From the NCBI GenBank assembly GCA_963819755.1, contig CAWFXB010000002.1, forward strand, positions 186,001 through 250,000: a DNA stretch of 64,000 nt, written 5' to 3'. Shown one piece after another: positions 50,929 to 59,440 of the stretch; the stretch's first letter is position 1; every line of letters begins with the position of its first letter. The position numbers were made by a program, and so were the translations under genes. Under the pieces are notes generated by a model that saw only the letters and a program-made list of their open reading frames with translations, was not told where the DNA came from and did not search any database. Source of the stretch: VRUE01 sp963819755. GTDB lineage: Bacteria; Actinomycetota; Thermoleophilia; Solirubrobacterales; 70-9.

Positions 50929-52362
50929 ATGGCAACGCCCGAGGCAGTTGCAGAGAAAAGAGAGCTTGCCGGGATCAACGCCGACTACAAGGAGAAGTTC
51001 GGCTTCCACGATTCCGAGAGCGGCTACGCCTACAAAGCCCCGAAGGGCCTCTCCCGCGAGGTGGTCGAATCGATCTCCGACTACAAGGACGAGCCGCAGT
51101 GGATGCGCGACTTCAGGCTGAAGGCGCTCGAACACTTCTACTCGCGCCCGACCCCGGCCTGGGGCGGCAATCTCGCCCAGATCGACTGGGACGACATCCA
51201 CTACTTCGTCCGCGCCTCCGAGAAGAACAGCCGCGACTGGAGCGAGGTCCCGGAGGACATCAAAAACACCTTCGACCGGCTCGGCATCCCCGAGGCCGAG
51301 CGCAAATTCCTCTCCGGGGTCGGCGCCCAGTACGAGTCCGAGGTCGTCTACCACCAGGTCAACGAGAAGCTCGAGGCCCAGGGCGTGATCTTCACCGACA
51401 TGGACACGGCGCTGCGCGAGCACGAGGACCTGGTTCGCGAGTACTGGGCGACGATCATCCCCGCCAACGACAACAAACTGGCGGCGCTCAACTCGGCCGT
51501 CTGGTCAGGCGGCTCCTTCGTCTACGTGCCGGCAGGGGTCAAGGTGGAGATGCCGCTGCAGGCCTACTTCCGGATCAATACCGAGAACATGGGCCAGTTC
51601 GAGCGCACGCTGATCATCGCCGAGGAGGGCTCCGACGTCCACTACATCGAGGGCTGCACGGCGCCGGTCTACTCCAGCGACTCGCTGCACTCCGCGGTGG
51701 TCGAGATCTGCGCCAAGCCGAGCTCGCGAGTCCGCTACACGACCGTGCAGAACTGGTCGCAGAACGTCTTCAACCTGGTCACCAAGCGCGCCGTTGCCCA
51801 CGAGAAGGCGACGATGGAGTGGGTCGACTGCAACCTCGGCTCGAAACTGACGATGAAGTACCCGTCGATCTACCTGCTCGGCCCCGAAGCGCACGGCGAG
51901 ATCCTCTCGATCGCCTTCGCCGGCGACGGCCAGCACCAGGACGCCGGCGGCAAGATCATCCACGCGGCGCCGCGCACCTCGTCCTCGATCTTCTCCAAGT
52001 CGATCTCCAAGGACGGCGGGCGGGCGACCTACCGCGGCCTGCTGGAAGTCGCCGACGGGGCGACCGAATCGCGCTCGAAGGTCGTCTGCGACGCGCTGCT
52101 GCTCGACGAGGACTCGCGCTCTGACACCTACCCGACGATCCGGATCGACGAGAACGACGCCGACGTCGGCCATGAGGCGACCGTCTCGAAAATCGGCGAC
52201 GAGCAGATCTTCTACCTGCAGAGCCACGGGCTCGACGAGGAAGAGGCCTCGAAGATGATCGTCAACGGCTTCATCGAGCCGGTCACCAAAGAGCTGCCGA
52301 TGGAGTACGCGGTCGAGCTCAACCGCCTGATCGAGCTGCAGATGGAGGGCTCGATTGGCTGA
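50929..52362 (+). CDS. sufB: Fe-S cluster scaffold protein SufB
   Basis: A 477-aa core of the SufBC2D complex, where clusters form. Characteristic segments are YVPAGVKVEMPLQAYFRIN, HYIEGCTAP, KRAVAHEKATMEWVDCNLGS and SKSISKDGGRATYRG. The C-terminal conserved NGFIEPVTKELPMEYAVE has the normal sequence. The ATG at 50929 is two bases after the Rieske stop, so the two are coupled. The stop overlaps sufD by 8 bp. Confidence 0.97.
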   Translation: MATPEAVAEKRELAGINADYKEKFGFHDSESGYAYKAPKGLSREVVESISDYKDEPQWMRDFRLKALEHFYSRPTPAWGGNLAQIDWDDIHYFVRASEKNSRDWSEVPEDIKNTFDRLGIPEAERKFLSGVGAQYESEVVYHQVNEKLEAQGVIFTDMDTALREHEDLVREYWATIIPANDNKLAALNSAVWSGGSFVYVPAGVKVEMPLQAYFRINTENMGQFERTLIIAEEGSDVHYIEGCTAPVYSSDSLHSAVVEICAKPSSRVRYTTVQNWSQNVFNLVTKRAVAHEKATMEWVDCNLGSKLTMKYPSIYLLGPEAHGEILSIAFAGDGQHQDAGGKIIHAAPRTSSSIFSKSISKDGGRATYRGLLEVADGATESRSKVVCDALLLDEDSRSDTYPTIRIDENDADVGHEATVSKIGDEQIFYLQSHGLDEEEASKMIVNGFIEPVTKELPMEYAVELNRLIELQMEGSIG

Positions 52363-53463
52363 GCTCGCGACGCTTCCACCCCTTCCGGACCAGAAGACGA
52401 AGGGGTGGGAATTCACCGACCTCTCAAATCTCGACCTCGACGCCTACGAGCCCGCCTCGATCGAGGCTTCGATCCCGACCGTCGCCGGCGCGAAGGTGCT
52501 CCCCTTGGGAGAGGCGGTCGATTCCCATCCCGAGCTGATCGATGGACGACTCGGCGCCCTGGTGCCGGACGACGATCCCTTCGTCGCCCGCAACGAGGCG
52601 GGCTGGCGCGACGGCGTGCTCATTCACGTCCCGGCCGGAGTGAAGCTCACCGAGCCGATCAAGGTCGAGCTGCCCTTGGATGAGAATGGCAGCGTCGTCT
52701 ACTGGCGCACCCTGATCGTGCTCGAGGAGGGCGCCGAGGCCGAGGTCTGGGAGCACAGCGGCTCCGCCGGCGACGAGACCGACGCCCTGCTCAACTCGGT
52801 GGTCGAGCTGCACGTCGGCCAGGCGGCGACGCTGCGCTACGTCTCGACCCAGGACATCTCCGAGCGCGCCTGGATCTTCTCCAGCCAGCGCGCCCAGGTG
52901 GAGCGCGACGCCCGCCTCGACTGGACGGCGCTCGGCTTCGGCTCCGCCCGCGGCAAGGTGCGAATGGAGACGAAGCTCGCCGGCCCGGCTCCGAGGCGCG
53001 TGTCACGGGCGGATATGCCAGCGGCCCAGGGCAGCACCTCGACTACGACACGACCCAGGAGCACGCGGCGCCGAACACCTTCTCCGACCTCGCCTTCCGC
53101 GGCGTCCTGGCGGCCGACTCGACCGCCGTCTGGCGCGGAATGATCCGGGTCGACCCGGGCGCGCAGGGGACCGACGCCTTCCAGGAGAGCCGCAACCTGC
53201 TGCTCTCCCCCGAGGCCCACGCCGACGCGATCCCCGGCCTGGAGATCGAAGCCGACGACGTCCGCTGCACCCACGCCGCGGCGATCGCCCAGATCGACCG
53301 CGACCAGCTCTTCTACCTGACCTCGCGTGGGCTCGATCCGGCGACGGCAAAGCAGATGATCATCGAGGGCTTCCTCGAGTCGCTGGTCGAACGCCTGGCG
53401 GAGGGCCCTGTGCGGGAAGAGGTCTCCGCGGCGCTGGAGCACCGCCTCGCTGAGATTCTCTAG
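52355..53463 (+). CDS. sufD: Fe-S assembly protein SufD, frameshifted
   Basis: Partner of SufB in the SufBC2D complex. The frame starts at TTG 52355 (MAELATLPPLPDQKTKGWEF, then FTDLSNLDLDAYEP) and runs through SAGDETDALLNSVVELHVG. Near 52988 the conserved text continues in another frame: GSEARVTGGYASGPGQHLDY, then RGVLAADSTAVWRGMIRVDP and TSRGLDPATAKQMIIEGFLE. Adding one G to GGCCCGGCTCC restores a single frame of about 369 aa. A deletion error in a G/C run is the simplest cause. Confidence 0.92.
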
Positions 53464-54429
53464 CTAAGCGAAGGCCTCGTCTCCGTAGCGTGCCTTTGCG
53501 AACAGGGACTCGTGCAGGCCGGCAACCAGGTTGCGGGCCAGACGACCGTCGCCACCGAGCTCGAGCGATCCCCCGTCGCAATCGATCAACGCCCGGAACC
53601 AAGCTCCGATGGAGCCCGAAGCCCAGGCGTCGACGCTCCCATCCAGACGCGACATGCAGGAGGCCACCGATCCGTCCTCGAGGCTGGCGAGGACACCGGC
53701 AAGGCGTTGCTCTCCAGCGCTGGGGATCTCGACCGCAAGCCGGCAGCTCCCGGAGACCCCGGGCTCCAGCTCCAGCAGCGGCATCGCGAGCAAAAAAGCG
53801 GCCTCGACATCCATGCCGGCGACGGGTACGCCACTTCCGTTGAGGTGCAGGCGCTCCCAACGAATCGCCGCGAGAAGCGGAGCGACACCGCGGCGAAGCC
53901 AGGTGGTCACGGCGTAGGGCGTTTCCCTGCCCTTCATCGGGCGCGCTTCGACCTGCCCGGCGTGGCGCATGGCGGCAATGCGACGTTCGAGGGACGGGTA
54001 GTTGAAGGTGCTGATCAGGCTGTCGAGGTCGGCCACCGACAGCGGCTTGGCGGCAAGCGCGCGAAGCAACGTCGTCGACCAACCCTCGGCCAGAGCGCCA
54101 ATCGCCGCCTTGGCCCCATCCCCCCCGAAACCGCGGCTGCCGTTCGGCGACTCATCCAGCCAGCCCTCGACGATTTCGGCGACCGCGAGGAGGCCTTCTC
54201 CCGCGTCCGTGAGCTCGTACTCGGCGGGACCTCGCGGGAAGCCACGGGTGCGCCGCGCGACGACCACATCGGCGTTGACGAGATCCCTGAGCCGCGCGCG
54301 GAGCGTCGAACCGGGTGAGCCGCCCCGACCCTGCAGCTCGGCCAAATTGGCCGGGCCCTCCGCAAGCACCTGCAGCACGATCGCGTTCGGCGATGTTCCC
54401 AGCAATGAGAGAGCCCTGGCGCCTGGCAC
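53464..54429 (-). CDS. Tandem winged-helix (HxlR-like) regulator
   Basis: A 321-aa protein. Two DNA-binding domains in tandem: SLLGTSPNAIVLQVLAEGPA, then GGSPGSTLRARLRDLVNADV and LTDAGEGLL form the first; a second HxlR-like unit is LAEGWSTTLLRALAAKPLSV, then SYPSLERRIAAMRHAGQVEA-like (FNYPSLERRI), with the GR-E-x-P-Y wing. The rest is a helical domain with conserved Gly/Leu. The GTG at 54429 is preferred: it has GAGGGGAG upstream. Targets are unknown; it is convergent with sufD. Confidence 0.75.
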   Translation of the reverse strand: MPGARALSLLGTSPNAIVLQVLAEGPANLAELQGRGGSPGSTLRARLRDLVNADVVVARRTRGFPRGPAEYELTDAGEGLLAVAEIVEGWLDESPNGSRGFGGDGAKAAIGALAEGWSTTLLRALAAKPLSVADLDSLISTFNYPSLERRIAAMRHAGQVEARPMKGRETPYAVTTWLRRGVAPLLAAIRWERLHLNGSGVPVAGMDVEAAFLLAMPLLELEPGVSGSCRLAVEIPSAGEQRLAGVLASLEDGSVASCMSRLDGSVDAWASGSIGAWFRALIDCDGGSLELGGDGRLARNLVAGLHESLFAKARYGDEAFA

Positions 54430-54801
54430 GCCCCTGTCTCTCCCCTCGCTTAGAAACACTGGCTGTCAAGTATTTTTATTTATAGCAGTTTTCCTTAGCA
54501 ATCACACCGGCCTTCCCCTCCTTCGGTCCGGTGACGAGAAGTCGCTGGGGCATCGTTCTCGGGCCGACATAGATCAGCCGATGTCCTCAAAAACATCGCG
54601 AATAAGAGCGAAAAATCCCTTGTTCGAGCCAAATAAGAGCTACCGCATTTTTCAGAACTTGACTTTGCAGTTCTTATATGTTCTTATGCCGTCGGCGACC
54701 TGGCCGTGCTGGTTTCCCTGCGGAAAGGTCGGTCTTGAGGTAAGCGGACGTGGCCCCGGGCAAGTCAACCCCATTGGCAGGCCCGGGGAGCTCCGCCTTG
54801 C
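54430..54801. other. AT-rich intergenic region
   Basis: 372 bp with no plausible gene. 54460-54680 is unusually AT-rich for this genome (TTTTTATTTATAG, then TATATGTTCTTATG) and includes a TTGACA -35-like site at 54476-54471 on the minus strand for the winged-helix gene. CCCCGGGC (54754-54761) and GCCCGGGG (54781-54788) form a hairpin after the double-TetR gene. Confidence 0.55.
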
Positions 54802-56130
54802 CTACTGCCCGCGAGCGCGGCCATCCCCGTTGGAGACTTTGAGCGCCTTTTCCGGTCCCAGGAATGGCGCCAGGACCATGTAGGTGGCGAGCGGGGCGAT
54901 CTGGGGCAACGCCTGGGGGCCCTCGTTGACGATCTGGGCGTAGAGCAAGGTCCACACCGCGCCAAGCGCCGCATCGGCCACGATCGGCTTCACCCGTGGC
55001 GCGACCTCGAGCCCCGGCTTGAGCAAAGCCCGTATATCCGCATTCGCGCGGTCTCGCTGATCCAGGGCTGCCGGCCCCGCGGCGTACGTCTCCACCGCGA
55101 CGAGTCGGGCCAGGTTCGGCTCCGACGCATAGAACGCACAGAGTGCCCCGATCGCGGCACGGACGCCGTTTTCCCAATCGGCCGCGCGGCGCGCGGCCGG
55201 CATCACGAAACCCAGCATCTGCGACCCGGCCGAGTCGAGCGCCGCGACGAGCGCCGCGTGCTTGTCGGCGAAATGAGAGTAGAAGGTCGCTTGAGAAACC
55301 GAGGCTCTGGCCGCGATCTCGGCGATCGTCACCGCGGGGTAGCCGCGCTCGCCGGCGCTTGCCGCCAGCGCTCGAATGATCCGCTCCGCCTGGCTGTAGG
55401 CGACGAAGGGCGGCGGGTGAGCCTCGACCGGCCGGGAGCGTCGCCCCGCCATTCGCAACGGCGTGCCGGGCGGCTCATAGCTGAGCGCCCAATCCCAAAG
55501 ATCGTCGCCATGGGCGAGGAGCGACTCCCCCGCATCGCCGCTCCGCAGATGAGATTGAACGATCGACTGGGCGCCGCCGAGCAAACCGAGGACCAAATCC
55601 GCCGGCAGTGCACCACCGCCGCGGAGCTCCTCGATCATGTCGCCGACCAGCACCGCGAAGCGCTGCATCGCCCGTTCGACTGTCAGGCGCCCGCGCTCGC
55701 CGACGGTGTAGACGTCGCTGAAGCAGAGCCTCGCGGCCGCCGGCTGCCGGACGATCGCCTCCAAAAGCACGTCGAGAGCATTGCGACCTCGCTCGTCCCC
55801 GTTGCCGTTCTTGTCCAGCTCCTCTTCGAACCGTTCCGTCGCCATGGCGACGATCGCGTCAAACGTCGCCAGCAGGCAGTCCTCCTTGTCGTGGAAATGC
55901 TCGTAGAAGGCGCTGCGCGAGACGCCCGAGAGCTCGAGCAGGTCGGCGACCACGGTCGCCTCGTAGCCCTTGTCGGCAATGCAAGCGACCGTCGCCGCGA
56001 ACAGGCGCTCACGTTGGCTTCGCGCGACGTCCTCACGCGGTATCCCAGGGCCAGGCCGCAGCATCCGCTCGCGCAGCTCGTCCGCATTCCCCCATGGCGT
56101 CCGCATCTGACCCGGACCATAGTCAGCCAT
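54802..56130 (-). CDS. Double-TetR regulator (two HTH domains)
   Basis: A 442-aa protein made of two complete TetR units. Unit one: QRERLFAATVACIADKGYEA, then LLELSGVSRSAFYEHFHDKE and a ligand domain to about 210. Unit two: RIIRALAASAGERGYPAVTI, then ARASVSQATFYSHFADKHAA and a second ligand domain. Such fusions act as covalent heterodimers and would read two operator half-sites. Its near-twin is at 57672-59018, and a DUF1254 gene lies between them. Upstream 56131-56273 contains palindrome CCGTACGG (56171-56178), a candidate operator. Confidence 0.88.
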   Translation of the reverse strand: MADYGPGQMRTPWGNADELRERMLRPGPGIPREDVARSQRERLFAATVACIADKGYEATVVADLLELSGVSRSAFYEHFHDKEDCLLATFDAIVAMATERFEEELDKNGNGDERGRNALDVLLEAIVRQPAAARLCFSDVYTVGERGRLTVERAMQRFAVLVGDMIEELRGGGALPADLVLGLLGGAQSIVQSHLRSGDAGESLLAHGDDLWDWALSYEPPGTPLRMAGRRSRPVEAHPPPFVAYSQAERIIRALAASAGERGYPAVTIAEIAARASVSQATFYSHFADKHAALVAALDSAGSQMLGFVMPAARRAADWENGVRAAIGALCAFYASEPNLARLVAVETYAAGPAALDQRDRANADIRALLKPGLEVAPRVKPIVADAALGAVWTLLYAQIVNEGPQALPQIAPLATYMVLAPFLGPEKALKVSNGDGRARGQ

Positions 56131-56273
56131 CGCAAATGCGTACCCGCGCGTGTAAATAGACTAAGAACGTCCGTACGGGGGTGTCTGGAGTACGCTCGGA
56201 GATGAGCCTTCTTGCCATGCGGTTGTTCCCCATTTCCCTGCGGCCTACGAAGTCATTGCACTACTTCCCTGGA

Positions 56274-56302
56274 TTTACGGCTACAAACGGGTATTCTTTA
56301 AT
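56274..56302 (+). promoter_or_regulatory. Candidate promoter of the DUF1254 gene
   Basis: TTTACG (56274-56279), a 17-bp spacer, and TTTAAT (56297-56302) about 30 bp before the ATG. The region is AT-rich, and a GGGAGG Shine-Dalgarno sits directly before the start codon. The match to the housekeeping consensus is moderate. Confidence 0.5.
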
Positions 56303-56331
56303 GTTTTTATCTTCGCGGTAAGGTCGGGAGG

Positions 56332-57687
56332 ATGCCCCTAGTTTCGAGTCTCAGTCCCGGGGGCGAAATGCCCCGTGCCGAAATCGATGCCCGGCGAACC
56401 GGTGCCGAAGCCTTCGTCTTCGGCTTCCCGCTGCTGCTGGCGACGACGACGATGCGACGGGCAACCAACGTGGTTGCTCCTGCTGGCGGGCGAGCCCCGA
56501 TCAACCAGTTCGCTCACCTGGACAGCTTCCCCGACCCGAGCCTCGAGACCATCGTCGCCGGCAACGCGAACACGCTGTACTCGCTGGCCTGGCTCGATCT
56601 CGCTTCGGAGCCGATCGTCCTGAGCGTTCCCGACACCGAGGGCCGTTCCTATCTGGTTTCGCTGATGAGCGCCTGGACCGAGGTGATTACCTGCCTGGGC
56701 CCACGCACCGCTGCGACTGCCGGGGCCCTTGCCCTCGTCGGCCCGAGTTGGCGGGGGGGCCCGCTGCCCGATGGTCTGCAACGCGTCGATGCGCCGACCA
56801 GCGCGGTCCTGGTCACCGGCCACATTCATGCAAGGGGCCCGGATGACCTCTATCCAGCGCAGGCACTCCAGCGGAAATTGACGCTCGTTCCGCTGGCCGG
56901 CCGCGACGTCTCCCACATGCCACGAGACGAGGTCGCCGGCGATCGGCAGGTGGCCGAAGCGAGCCCCTGCCGGCAGCTGGCCGAGATGGGGGCAGAGGAG
57001 TTTTTCACCGGTCTGACCACGGAGATGGCCGACAACCCTCCCGCGGCACGCGACGGACCGGCCCTGGAAAGGCTTGCCGCACTCGGCGTACGGCGAGGCC
57101 AATCCTTCGACTGGGCGACCCTTCCCGACAAGATCCGCGACGGGCTCGAAACAGGCTTGAGCGACGGTAAGAAGGCGATCGCGCACCCGCCCCGGCAAGA
57201 GCAGCTGGGAGGCGGCTGGCAGACACTCGGTGCGGGCCTTGGCGCCTATGGCTCGGACTACCTGCGTCGCGCCCAGGTCGCCAATATCGCGCTCGGCGTA
57301 GCGCACCCCGAGGACGCGAGCTTTCCAGTCACGGCCACCGACGAGGCCGGGCGCCCCACCAATGGGGCCCATCGATACGTGCTGCGCTTCGAGTCAGGCG
57401 AGCTGCCGCCGGTGGGTGCCCTGTGGTCGCTGGCCATCTACGACATGGATCAACTCCTCGTCCCCAACCCGATCGACCGCTACGCGCTCGGGGATCGCGA
57501 CGAGCTGGAGCTTTGCCCGGACGGCTCGCTGGAGATCGTCATCCAGCACGATCGACCCGAAGGCCTGGATGACAATTGGCTGCCGGCGCCCGAGGGCGAC
57601 TTCTACCTGATGCTGCACATGTACTGGCCGAGCCGGCGCGTGCTCGACGGCCGCTGGACAGCCCCCCCGGTTCAACGCGTGGACTGA
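56332..57687 (+). CDS. DUF1254/DUF1214 domain protein
   Basis: A 451-aa protein. The N-terminal DUF1254 part has TGAEAFVFGFPLLLATTT, INQFAHLDSFPDP, NANTLYSLAWLDL and YLVSLMSAWTEV. The C-terminal DUF1214 part has YGSDYLRRAQVANIALG, then YVLRFESGELPPVGALWSLA and DGSLEIVIQHDRPEGLDDNW. Proteins of this type occur widely, often with a lipid- or steroid-related context; no reaction is established. No signal peptide is seen here. It is flanked by two double-TetR genes, overlapping the second by 16 bp at the 3' end, so those are the probable regulators. Confidence 0.88.
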   Translation: MPLVSSLSPGGEMPRAEIDARRTGAEAFVFGFPLLLATTTMRRATNVVAPAGGRAPINQFAHLDSFPDPSLETIVAGNANTLYSLAWLDLASEPIVLSVPDTEGRSYLVSLMSAWTEVITCLGPRTAATAGALALVGPSWRGGPLPDGLQRVDAPTSAVLVTGHIHARGPDDLYPAQALQRKLTLVPLAGRDVSHMPRDEVAGDRQVAEASPCRQLAEMGAEEFFTGLTTEMADNPPAARDGPALERLAALGVRRGQSFDWATLPDKIRDGLETGLSDGKKAIAHPPRQEQLGGGWQTLGAGLGAYGSDYLRRAQVANIALGVAHPEDASFPVTATDEAGRPTNGAHRYVLRFESGELPPVGALWSLAIYDMDQLLVPNPIDRYALGDRDELELCPDGSLEIVIQHDRPEGLDDNWLPAPEGDFYLMLHMYWPSRRVLDGRWTAPPVQRVD

Positions 57688-59018
57688 CCGCGGCCGTCGC
57701 CGTTGGAGACCCTGACGGCCTCCTCCATGCCGAGGAATGGCGCCAAGACCATGTAGCTGGCGAGCGGGGCGATCTGGGGCAACGCCTGGGGCCCCTCGTT
57801 GACGATCCGGGCGTAGAGCAGCGTCCACATGGCCCCAAACACAGCATCGGCCACGATCTGTTTGACGGCCGGGACAGCCAACAGTCCCGGATTGAGCAAC
57901 CCCTGTACCTCGGCATTCGCATGATCGCGCAGCTCGAGGGCGGCGGGCCCTGCGGCGTAGGTCTCGACCACCGCCAGCCGCGCTAGGTCAGGCTCGGCTG
58001 CATAGAAAGCGCACAGTGACCCAATCGCGGCCCTGATCCCGTTGGGCCAATCGGGGGCCCGACGAGCCGCCGGCATCACCACACCCAGCATCTGCGACCC
58101 GGCCGAGTCGACCGCGGCGAGGAGCGCCGCGTTCTTGTCCACGAAGTAGGAGTAAAAGGTCGCTTGGGAGACTGAAGCCCGGGCGGCGATCTCGGCGATG
58201 GTCACAGCCGGATACCCGCGTTCGCCGGCACCGGCCGCCAACGCTCGGATCAGCCGCTCGGGCTGGCTATGGCCAGCCGGGGCGGGCGGCTGGCCGTTGG
58301 GGCGAGCCCAGCGTCCGGCGAGCCGCAGCCGCGGGCTCGGAGGCTCATAGGCAAGCGCCCAATCCAGCAGATCGTCGGTCTGCTCCGGCAGCGCATCGAC
58401 CGTCCCCTGGCGCATCTTGGTCTGGATGATCGTTTGGACGCCGCCGAGCATTCCGTGGACCATCCCGTCCAGCGACTCATCGCCGCTACGGAGCCGGCCC
58501 ATGGTATCCCCGGCCATCCCCTCGAAGTTCCCGGTCGCCCGATCGACGGCGCGGCGCCCTCGCTCCCCGACCATGTAGATGTCGCTGAAGCAGAACTTCG
58601 CGGCATTCGGCTGATGGATGACCATTTCCAACTGCGCCCGTAAGCCACCGCGACTCAGGTCCTCCAGGGGGCCGGCCCCGCCCAGATTGTCATCGGCCAA
58701 CCCGAGGGCTTTGTCGATGACTGCCTCGAAGGTGGAGACGCAACAGTCATCCAAATCGGTGAAGTGCTTGTAGAAGGCGCTGCGCGAGACGCCCGAGAGC
58801 TCGAGCAGGTTGGCGACGGTGGTCGCTTCGTAGCCGTTGCGAGCGACAGAGGCGACCGTAGCCCCAAAGAGCCGCTCCCGCTGACTGCGCTCCACGCCCT
58901 CTCGCGGGATCCCCGGCCCGGGTCGAAGCATCCGATTGCGTAACTGGTCCGCATCACCCCACGGAGTCGCCTCGCTCCATGGAGCCCGGCTTGTGTCGCT
59001 CGGACCAGTGCCAGTCAT
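57672..59018 (-). CDS. Double-TetR regulator, paralogue
   Basis: A 448-aa protein from the ATG at 59018 (GAGGAG Shine-Dalgarno 5 bp upstream). It has the same two-unit layout as 54802-56130: unit one QRERLFGATVASVARNGYEA, then LLELSGVSRSAFYKHFTDLD; unit two RLIRALAAGAGERGYPAVTI, then ARASVSQATFYSYFVDKNAA. The second unit and the C-terminus are the most alike (both share GPQALPQIAPLA-YMVLAPFLG). The first unit is more diverged. A duplication followed by specialisation of the first HTH is the simplest reading. Convergent with DUF1254. Confidence 0.88.
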   Translation of the reverse strand: MTGTGPSDTSRAPWSEATPWGDADQLRNRMLRPGPGIPREGVERSQRERLFGATVASVARNGYEATTVANLLELSGVSRSAFYKHFTDLDDCCVSTFEAVIDKALGLADDNLGGAGPLEDLSRGGLRAQLEMVIHQPNAAKFCFSDIYMVGERGRRAVDRATGNFEGMAGDTMGRLRSGDESLDGMVHGMLGGVQTIIQTKMRQGTVDALPEQTDDLLDWALAYEPPSPRLRLAGRWARPNGQPPAPAGHSQPERLIRALAAGAGERGYPAVTIAEIAARASVSQATFYSYFVDKNAALLAAVDSAGSQMLGVVMPAARRAPDWPNGIRAAIGSLCAFYAAEPDLARLAVVETYAAGPAALELRDHANAEVQGLLNPGLLAVPAVKQIVADAVFGAMWTLLYARIVNEGPQALPQIAPLASYMVLAPFLGMEEAVRVSNGDGRGQSTR

Positions 59019-59440
59019 CGCGCTCCTCGCTGGAGGGCGCAACGGAAGGCTGAAATCACGGTAAACCGCGTCTCACAACGCTCTCTATTGGCGATCCCCC
59101 ATCAATGCAACATTTCCGAATGCTTGGGAGGATCTATGTCGTACCACCATAGCACCCCCATAAACTCCTACTGAGACACGGGGCTTCTCCCGTGTCCAGT
59201 GGATCCTCACCCGCGACACCCGATGTCTCCAGGCTCAGCCGACAGAGAAAACGCATCGAGGCCGCCGGGTGGCTGATATGTGCGGCGGCCTCGATGCTTG
59301 CTTCTTGTCTATGGGAGGGAGACGGTAAACCTTCGCTTCGCAACCTCGATTCCAGTCAACCACCCTGGCTGCTCGGCGCCATCGGTAGAAAGCCGATCAA
59401 CCAGGGCTGGTACACCCACATTTACCCGTAAAACGCGGCC
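59019..59440. other. Intergenic region without a convincing gene
   Basis: 422 bp between the double-TetR start and the membrane-protein stop. Short open frames exist on both strands (for example 59192-59431) but have no family pattern. It contains one strong hairpin, annotated separately. Confidence 0.55.
59253..59297 (-). terminator. Strong hairpin terminator
   Basis: GCATCGAGGCCGCCG (59253-59267) and CGGCGGCCTCGATGC (59283-59297) form a 15-bp perfect stem with a 15-base loop. On the minus strand a CGTTTTCTCTG tract follows, and on the plus strand TTGCTTCTTGT, so it can terminate in either direction; it is 144 bp after the membrane-protein gene's stop. Confidence 0.7.

Noticed and set aside
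52950..53020. Programmed frameshifting in sufD
   Set aside because: No slippery heptamer with a stimulatory structure was seen, and other suf and unrelated genes show the same kind of single-base break, which favours sequencing error.
59134..59431. Short frames on both strands in the 59-kb gap
   Set aside because: No family pattern, no ribosome site, and the region holds a terminator hairpin that overlaps them.
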